A stretch of DNA of 64,000 bases, from the NCBI RefSeq assembly GCF_000178835.2, contig NC_015275.1, positions 4,431,001 to 4,495,000 on the forward strand, given 5' to 3'. Both the position numbers and the translations under genes were made by a program. A model generated the notes under the pieces. It was given only the letters and a program-made list of their open reading frames with translations, was not told the origin of the DNA and did not search any database. Each line of letters starts with the position of its first letter. Within the stretch, counting starts at the first letter, position 1. This document shows positions 58,463 through 64,000 of the stretch, piece by piece. The stretch comes from Cellulosilyticum lentocellum DSM 5427. Its GTDB lineage: Bacteria; Bacillota; Clostridia; Lachnospirales; Cellulosilyticaceae.

Positions 58463-60106
58463 CTACGCACCAATTTGTGTCTGATACATTCTATGGTATA
58501 TGCCTTGCTTTTCTAGAAGTTCCTCATGATAGCCCATCTCTGCAATCTCACCTTTTTCAAGGACGATGATGTAGCAATCTCTAATAGTAGATAATCGATG
58601 GGCAATAAAGATAGAGGTTCTTCCTGTTGTAAGTGTCTTGATGGCTTCTTTAATCTTTCGTTCAGTACGTGTATCAACTGAGCTAGTAGCTTCATCTAAA
58701 ATCATAATAGGTGCATTGGCTAGAATAGCCCTTGCAATGGTGATTAGCTGCTTCTCTCCTTGACTTAAGGTGTTGGCTTCTGACCCTATGATGGTATGAT
58801 ATTGATTAGGAAGCCTTTGAATAAAGTCATGTGCGTTAGCGCTTTTGGCAGCTGCTATTACTTCTTCATCTGTGGCATTTCGCTTGCCATATCTAATATT
58901 TTCTAGAATACTCATAGGGAAAAGTGCTGCATCTTGAAGTACCACGCCAAAGCAATCCCTAAGGTCTTTTCTTCGATAATTCCTTATATCTTCTCCATCT
59001 AAAAGAATTCTGCCGGAACTTACATCATAAAATCTAGTAAGCAAACTAATAATCGTTGTTTTACCTGCCCCTGTAGAACCAACAATGGCCACTCTTGTAC
59101 CTGACTCTATATTTAGATTGATAGACTTAAGAATAGGCTGCCCTTCTTCATAACCAAAGCATACCTCCTCAAAGCTAATCTCTCCTCTTGGCTTTGCCAA
59201 TGCTTTGGCTCCTTGTACATCTTCTAGCTCTACTTCTTCATCAAAAATTTCAAAGATACGCTCTGCACCAGCCACAGCTGTTTGTAAAATATTATAAATG
59301 TTGGCAACTTCATTGAGTGGACGTGTAAACTGCTTTGCATAAAGTAAAAAGCTTGAGATAATCCCTACTGTAATAACACCCTTTGTAGCCATCAAGCCTC
59401 CTACTACTGCTATAAATATAAAACATAGGTTATTGATAACATTCATAAGTGGCATTAAAAATCCTGACCATATCTGCGCTTTAATAGCTACTGCTGCTAG
59501 CTTATCATTTACCTCTTCAAACTCTTCTATCAAGGCTTCTTCCCTACCATAAGCCTTAACAATCATAGTACCTGAGATACTTTCTTCGATATGACCATTA
59601 AGTCTTCCTAGTGCTTCTTGCTGCTTCCTAAAAAGTATCCTCGTTCTTTTAGTGATACTCTTGGTTAAAAGATAAATAAGTGGGCCTGCCACCAAGGTTA
59701 CTCCTGTTAATGAAATATTTAAAGAAAGCATCACTAAAAATACACCAACTATGGTGAATACTAATTGCATCAGCTGGGTCAGTGAGTCTGATATAGTTGT
59801 ACTAATATTATCGATATCATTGGTTAACCTACTCATAAGATCTCCATTTTGCCTTTTGTCAAAAAAGGCAAGTGGCAAGTGATTAAAGTGATTAAATAAT
59901 ACCTTACGAATGTATTTAATCATCCTTTGTGAAACAGCTGCCATAGCATAGCCCTGCATGAACTTAATCAGATAATCCCCTATATAAAAAGCAGCTAATG
60001 CCATTAATAATACAAGACTAGGATTGCCATCCTCTATTGAATCTACTACTTTTCCTATTAAATAGGGTGTAACCATTACAATAATAGCTGCAAAGCCTGA
60101 TAACAT
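58463..60106 (-). CDS. ABC exporter half-transporter (MsbA/LmrA type), N-terminus interrupted by UGA
   Basis: A 547-residue frame with transmembrane domain and ATPase: Walker A VGSTGAGKTTIISL, signature LSQGEKQLITIARAI (Gln for the first Gly, common in this subgroup), Walker B IMILDEATSSVD, switch IAHRLST. In-frame codons continue upstream to ATG 60251-60253, 1 nt after the stop of the partner gene, and encode MQKNPMGANPGSTWKRSLG through KPKNFK, then TGA (60167-60169), then TLKRLWELTKGQRQGLGLIF. So the original start was at 60253 and one codon is now a stop. A short protein from 60106 would lack the first part of helix 1 and has no ribosome site. Confidence 0.8.
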   Translation of the reverse strand: MLSGFAAIIVMVTPYLIGKVVDSIEDGNPSLVLLMALAAFYIGDYLIKFMQGYAMAAVSQRMIKYIRKVLFNHFNHLPLAFFDKRQNGDLMSRLTNDIDNISTTISDSLTQLMQLVFTIVGVFLVMLSLNISLTGVTLVAGPLIYLLTKSITKRTRILFRKQQEALGRLNGHIEESISGTMIVKAYGREEALIEEFEEVNDKLAAVAIKAQIWSGFLMPLMNVINNLCFIFIAVVGGLMATKGVITVGIISSFLLYAKQFTRPLNEVANIYNILQTAVAGAERIFEIFDEEVELEDVQGAKALAKPRGEISFEEVCFGYEEGQPILKSINLNIESGTRVAIVGSTGAGKTTIISLLTRFYDVSSGRILLDGEDIRNYRRKDLRDCFGVVLQDAALFPMSILENIRYGKRNATDEEVIAAAKSANAHDFIQRLPNQYHTIIGSEANTLSQGEKQLITIARAILANAPIMILDEATSSVDTRTERKIKEAIKTLTTGRTSIFIAHRLSTIRDCYIIVLEKGEIAEMGYHEELLEKQGIYHRMYQTQIGA

Positions 60107-60254
60107 GAAAATTAACCCTAGTCCTTGCCTCTGGCCCTTTGTAAGTTCCCATAATCTTTTTAACGTTCACTTGAAATTCTTAGGCTTTACAACGGTACCT
60201 AAACTTCTTTTCCAAGTTGACCCTGGGTTGGCTCCCATAGGATTCTTTTGCATA

Positions 60255-61973
60255 TCAGCCAACCTGTTCACCACCTATCTGTGACTCATAAATCTCTTGA
60301 TAAATAGAACACTGCTCCATCAATTCTTCATGAGTTCCTTTTCCTACTAACTTTCCATTTTCCAAGCATAGAATATAATCTGCTTTCATAACCGTTGAAA
60401 TCCTCTGGGTAATTAAGAAGGTTGTCATACCTTTTGCATAAGCGCTAATCCCTTGAAGCACCTTGGCTTCAGTAGTAGCATCTAGTGCACTGGTACAATC
60501 GTCTAATATTAAGATTTCTGGATCTTTAACTAACGCTCTAGCTAACGAAAGTCTTTGCTTTTGCCCACCTGAAAGATTAATACCTCCTTGCCCCAAGACA
60601 GTTTGTAATCCTTGATCTAAATCTGCTATAAATCCCTCACACTGAGAAATGCGAATCGCTTCCTTTAACTTTTCTTCTGAAACTCCTGGCTGTCCCCATC
60701 TTAAGTTACTTTCAATCGTTCCACTAAATAAAAGAGCCTTTTGAGAAACTAAAGCCATCTTTTCACGTAGAGCTTTTAGCTTTACTTCTTTGACATCCTG
60801 CTTACCTACTTTTATCTTGCCGCCAGTTGTATCATAAAAACGAAGTAATAGCTGAATCAATGTGGTTTTCCCTGAACCTGTAGAACCAATAATACCACAG
60901 GTCTTTCCTCTAGGAATGTGAAAAGTGATATGCTCTAAGGTATATTCTTTGGTAGAAGGATAATGAAAGCTTACGTCCTCAAAAGAAATACCTTCAGCTA
61001 AATCTATTTCTTTGTCCTTGGTGGTCTCTATCATGGCAGGCACTTCCTCTAATACTTCTTTTACACGGCTAGCAGAAGCATTAGCACGTATCATATTATT
61101 TAAAATATTAGATACCATTCCCAACGCAAATAATACCTGGGTCATATAGTTAACACTGGCCATGAGTTTTCCTATTTCTATATCTCTCCCCTCATAACCT
61201 GCTGTCCAAAGTAAAACTACAATACCAAGGTTAACGACTAGGCTAATCAGTGGATTAAATACTGCATTGACTCTCATAGCACTTTGATTAGCTACTGCTA
61301 ATTCATCTGCCACCTCTCCAAACCTCTCCTTTTCTTGTTCTTCTTGCCCAAAAGCCTTTACAACACGAACAAGATTAAGATAGGAACGGCTCACATCATT
61401 TAAGGCATCCAGTTTAATCTGTACTTTTCTAAATCTAGGATACCCTAATTTCATATTGCCAATAATAAGCACCGTAGCTATGACTAAAATACAAACCACT
61501 ACCGGTATTTGTGCAGGCGTCTGGATAATAATAAACCCTATGGCTCCTATACAAATAATGGGCGCCTTTACTAGTATTCGCATACAGCCATTAATGAAGT
61601 TTTGAATCTGAGCCACATCATTAGTAATACGCGTAATAAGCGAAGCCGTTTCTAAATGGTCTATATTTTCAAAAGAAAAACTTTGAATTTTACGGTAAAG
61701 TTCCGAGCGCATTTCTTTTCCTATAGTCTGCGAAATATGCCCCGCAAAGTAATTTCGACCCACTGCTCCTGCCGCACCTATAAGTGCAATTTCTAACATC
61801 ATCATTCCTAGCTTTAACACCAATGTAGCATTACCACTAGCTACTGCATCATCTACTATTTTAGACATCATCATGGGCTGCATTAAATCACAAAAAGATT
61901 CAATGACCAAAAATAAAATTGCTAGACAAAATCCCATTAAATGTCTACGTATGTAAGAAATAATTAACTTCAA
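60255..61973 (-). CDS. ABC exporter half-transporter (MsbA/LmrA type)
   Basis: A 572-residue exporter subunit: six membrane helices (ISYIRRHLMGFCLAILFLVI at the start) and an ATPase with Walker A IGSTGSGKTTLIQL, signature LSGGQKQRLSLARAL, Walker B ILILDDCTSALD. The Walker B ends Asp-Asp-Cys where Asp-Glu is usual, so this is the degenerate site of an asymmetric heterodimer; the partner gene has the normal Glu. TTG at 61971-61973 follows AAAGGAGG by 7 nt and is taken as start. The pair probably forms a multidrug-type exporter. Confidence 0.9.
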   Translation of the reverse strand: MKLIISYIRRHLMGFCLAILFLVIESFCDLMQPMMMSKIVDDAVASGNATLVLKLGMMMLEIALIGAAGAVGRNYFAGHISQTIGKEMRSELYRKIQSFSFENIDHLETASLITRITNDVAQIQNFINGCMRILVKAPIICIGAIGFIIIQTPAQIPVVVCILVIATVLIIGNMKLGYPRFRKVQIKLDALNDVSRSYLNLVRVVKAFGQEEQEKERFGEVADELAVANQSAMRVNAVFNPLISLVVNLGIVVLLWTAGYEGRDIEIGKLMASVNYMTQVLFALGMVSNILNNMIRANASASRVKEVLEEVPAMIETTKDKEIDLAEGISFEDVSFHYPSTKEYTLEHITFHIPRGKTCGIIGSTGSGKTTLIQLLLRFYDTTGGKIKVGKQDVKEVKLKALREKMALVSQKALLFSGTIESNLRWGQPGVSEEKLKEAIRISQCEGFIADLDQGLQTVLGQGGINLSGGQKQRLSLARALVKDPEILILDDCTSALDATTEAKVLQGISAYAKGMTTFLITQRISTVMKADYILCLENGKLVGKGTHEELMEQCSIYQEIYESQIGGEQVG

Positions 61974-62077
61974 TGCCAATCCTCCTTTGTAGTCGATATA
62001 ATTATGTATTTTTATTTGATCTTATCCTTCATTATAGATATAACGTAATTATACAATTGCTCTTATAAATAAAAATT

Positions 62078-62337
62078 TGTCTTGGCGTTTATGAGAAGTA
62101 CGTCTGAGAGAAAATGAGTGGGTATGGGTGCCTTTCGTTGTTCCGGTTCACATTTTTAGAAGCACTAAGTTCACTTATTTAGATGAACGGCAGAACTCGC
62201 TTCGCTCAAACAGCTGCCTAAAACCCATCTAAAACGTTCACTAAGTGCTTCTAAAAAAATGTTCCCAAGTCACTACTCCAGGCACCCATACCCACTCATT
62301 TTCACAAACGTTGTTGACCTCATAAACATCCAAGACA
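62078..62337. repeat. Long inverted-repeat element A
   Basis: A 260-bp imperfect palindrome. Outer arms TGTCTTGG.GTTTATGAG (62078-62095) and complement (62319-62337). Inside, a perfect 24-bp pair at 62110-62133 and 62280-62303, then AGAAGCACT/AGTGCTTCT. The centre (62163-62247) holds AACTCGCTTCGCTCAAAC. Its core, read on the minus strand, matches element B. No coding frame. Candidate MITE-like element or large structured RNA. Confidence 0.8.
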
Positions 62338-62488
62338 GTGAAGCAGCGTGGAAAGAAGGCGTAACGATAATAAAAAAACACTCAGAACCAAGGAAAAGAC
62401 TAGAGCAATAACGTATTAAGTTTTCTTCTATTTTTATTTTTTTCTTGAAAACACTTCAGGAGAGTAACTTTGCGCGTTATTGTTGGTA

Positions 62489-62684
62489 GAACTGAGAGAG
62501 GGTGGCTGTCCTAGCGGGGTGACTTCGGAGTATTTTCAGTAGGCACTTAGCGAACGTTTTGGATGGTACTTAGCCCACGTGTTTGAGGGAAACGAGTTTG
62601 TGGGCGTTCATCCAAATAAGTGAGCTTAGTGCCTACTGAAAATGCGGAGCGGAACCACGTAGGATAGTCACCCTCTCTCAGTTC
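62489..62684. repeat. Long inverted-repeat element B
   Basis: A 196-bp imperfect palindrome: GAACTGAGAGAGGGTG (62489-62504) pairs perfectly with 62669-62684; TTTTCAGTAGGCACT pairs with AGTGCCTACTGAAAA further in. The core at 62544-62631 (CACTTAGCGAACGTTTTGG ... GTTTGAGGGAAACGAGTTTG ... TTCATCCAAATAAGTGA) is the inverted homologue of the core of element A. The two elements differ in their outer arms but share this ~85-bp heart. Confidence 0.8.
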
Positions 62685-62772
62685 CGCCCAAATAGCCTAG
62701 TGAAGTTACCGATAAGTTTATTCCTTATTTATATTATAGCTCAATTTTCCCTTTAAAGCTGTTCTAAAATAA

Positions 62773-62804
62773 CAAAAGAGGATGCCCTTAAGCATCCTCT
62801 TTTG
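62773..62804 (-). terminator. Terminator of ethanolamine operon
   Basis: Perfect 13-bp arms CAAAAGAGGATGC (62773-62785) and GCATCCTCTTTTG (62792-62804), 6-nt loop. It lies 15 bp after the eutQ-like stop and closes the leftward operon. Confidence 0.9.
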
Positions 62805-62818
62805 CTATTTCCCATTTT

Positions 62819-63286
62819 TTAAGCTTGTCCTGCCCAATCTGCTGGATAAGTTACATAAATAAATCTTGCATAATGAGGCACAGAGAACTTAATAACAGAA
62901 CCTTTTGGTATAAGAATTAATTCTCCTGCATTGGCAGTTACAGTTTCCCCATTAATGATAATGCTTAAACTGCCTTCAATGACATAGTCTATTTCATCAT
63001 AGTTTAATGTCCAGTCAAAGGTAGTCGATTTCATTTCCATCACACCACAGCCTAACCTTGGGCTTTCTTGTAAGGTAAATAAATCTTTTGTATAAACTAT
63101 ATCAGCAGCCACGCCTGTATCAAGACGGTTACTTTCATCAACTTTTACAGTTGGCACCTTAACAGACATTACACCAGAAGAGGTTACTTGTCTTGAAAAG
63201 TCCACATGCTTGCAACTTCCTGCTCCTAGTTTTTCTACAATGATTTGTTTAATAAGTGTCTCTAAAGTTGAGCGATCTATATCCAT
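62819..63286 (-). CDS. eutQ: EutQ-like cupin protein
   Basis: A 155-residue EutQ family protein. VDESNRLDTGVAADIVYTKD and SPRLGCGVMEMKSTTFDWTL are EutQ blocks; the cupin barrel follows with DEIDYVIEGSLSIIINGE and AGELILIPKGSVIKFSVPHY. EutQ is linked to the ethanolamine-utilisation microcompartment and reported to have acetate kinase activity in Salmonella. The N-terminal helix (TLETLIKQIIVEKLG) looks like an encapsulation peptide. The ATG directly follows the eutH stop. Last gene of the operon. Confidence 0.88.
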   Translation of the reverse strand: MDIDRSTLETLIKQIIVEKLGAGSCKHVDFSRQVTSSGVMSVKVPTVKVDESNRLDTGVAADIVYTKDLFTLQESPRLGCGVMEMKSTTFDWTLNYDEIDYVIEGSLSIIINGETVTANAGELILIPKGSVIKFSVPHYARFIYVTYPADWAGQA

Positions 63287-64000
63287 CTATGCCTTTTCCT
63301 TTCCAAGTGTTTTATTGGCAATAAACATAGCTACAATAATAGCTGTAATACCCCCTACTAACTTTCCTACTATCATAGGGAATATCATTTCTGGATTAAA
63401 GCCAGCGGTAAAACCTAGGTGATCTCCAAATACAAAAGCTGCAGATACTGCAAATGCAACATTTAGAATCTTCCCTCTTGCATCCATATCCTTCATCATG
63501 CCAAACATAGGAATACTATTAGCTAAACTCGCTACAAGGCCAGCTGCTCCCACATCATTCATTCCTAATACCTTTCCTAATTTCATTAGAGGTGTCTTAA
63601 AGACTTTCGTAATGACATACACTAATGGGAATGCACCAGCTAATACAATCGCAATGTCTGCTACAATAGTAAAACCTTCCGAAATAGGTGTCATACCAGG
63701 AATAATAACAATACCTGTAAGCTGCTCAATAATACCTAACGCAAGACCAAAGATAATAACAGCTACTACGAACTTTCCGAAGTAAGTAAAACCTTTAATC
63801 ATACCATTTTCAAAAAAGAATAGTCCTAAAGCGATAAGCACTGCAAAAATAATGATTGGAATAAGATTCATAATAACCATCATGATTGGAAAACCTGCTA
63901 CAAGTCCTCCCACAAAGGCACCTATAGGAATTGTAATAACCCCTGCTAGGACTCCTGTTGCCAAATATTTACGATCTGACTCTTCAATAATGCCTAGCCC
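63287..64000 (-). CDS. eutH: EutH-like ethanolamine permease, 5' end outside window
   Basis: About 237 residues of the C-terminal part of a multi-pass membrane protein. IPIGAFVGGLVAGF, MTPISEGFTIVADIAIVLAG, GLVASLANSIPMFGMMKDMD and FAVSAAFVFGDHLGFTAGFNP are conserved EutH blocks. EutH allows ethanolamine uptake at low concentration or pH. The frame stays open to the window edge (GLGIIEESDRKYL upstream of the TTG at 63964), so the start lies beyond 64000. It is coupled to eutQ with no gap. Confidence 0.9.
   Translation of the reverse strand, partial: GLGIIEESDRKYLATGVLAGVITIPIGAFVGGLVAGFPIMMVIMNLIPIIIFAVLIALGLFFFENGMIKGFTYFGKFVVAVIIFGLALGIIEQLTGIVIIPGMTPISEGFTIVADIAIVLAGAFPLVYVITKVFKTPLMKLGKVLGMNDVGAAGLVASLANSIPMFGMMKDMDARGKILNVAFAVSAAFVFGDHLGFTAGFNPEMIFPMIVGKLVGGITAIIVAMFIANKTLGKEKA

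Noticed and set aside
60167-60169. TGA as a selenocysteine codon
   Set aside because: ABC exporters have no redox residue at this place, and I see no SECIS-like hairpin directly downstream.

Overview
The window is low-GC DNA with strong AGGAGG-type ribosome binding sites, short intergenic gaps, many rho-independent hairpins and a Gram-positive envelope gene set: class B sortase with its substrate, ECF sigma factors, BlaI/BlaR1-like pair, FtsX-type ABC/two-component module. It also carries anaerobe genes (EutH/EutQ, FeFe-hydrogenase-like protein, AhpC with a fused flavoprotein). This fits a member of the Firmicutes, class Clostridia, probably a gut or rumen Lachnospirales-type organism. A Cellulosilyticum-like genus is only a guess. 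No rRNA, tRNA or CRISPR array was found.

Layout. 0-5.4 kb: end of an exported M28-like peptidase, a candidate structured RNA with terminator, two DUF2975 + HTH cassettes, a DUF4173 membrane protein, an SDR. 5.5-10.7 kb: LuxE-LuxC fatty acyl reductase pair, then ahpC (with a PerR/Fur-like operator) and an AhpF-like reductase with its thioredoxin module at the C-terminus. 10.8-12.9 kb: ThuA protein, a sugar isomerase split by a -1 frameshift at an A7 tract, and a small Sm-like protein. 13.2-16.4 kb: sortase B, its SPKTG-anchored Pro-rich substrate and a DUF2798 protein. 16.7-20.5 kb: NitT/TauT-type ABC transporter operon framed by FmdE-like and FeFe-hydrogenase-like proteins. 20.7-32.4 kb: flavin reductase, HAD phosphatase, FtsX ABC with two-component system, acyl-ACP thioesterase, ECF-sigma/ABC operon, GyrI-like protein. 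32.7-43.8 kb: YbaN-CydDC-YgbA operon, BlaI/BlaR1-like pair with a long palindromic operator, CrtI-like oxidoreductase, ECF sigma with DUF4179 anti-sigma. 44-47.8 kb: a chimeric pseudogene, MerR-controlled ABC exporter, GNAT enzyme.

47.7-57.1 kb is the most unusual part. A convergent GNAT/isochorismatase pair has been split by about 8.9 kb of accessory DNA flanked by direct repeats of about 270 bp. The insert holds a Com-like zinc ribbon and an RHH-like protein, an operon of a CBM48-like protein, a radical SAM enzyme, a giant poly-Ser/glycine-zipper/PG-binding protein that continues by frameshift into a PD-(D/E)XK-type toxin end, and two immunity candidates, plus an IS630-type insertion sequence. 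I read this as a candidate undescribed polymorphic toxin system whose Ser/Tyr-rich carrier may be modified by the radical SAM enzyme.

57-64 kb: isochorismatase, PedC/BrcD-type thioredoxin, a two-gene ABC exporter (second gene with an in-frame UGA near its start), two related long inverted-repeat elements facing opposite ways, and the end of an ethanolamine-utilisation operon. Several genes are broken by single-base events (two at A7 tracts), so homopolymer errors in the assembly must be kept in mind beside programmed frameshifting.
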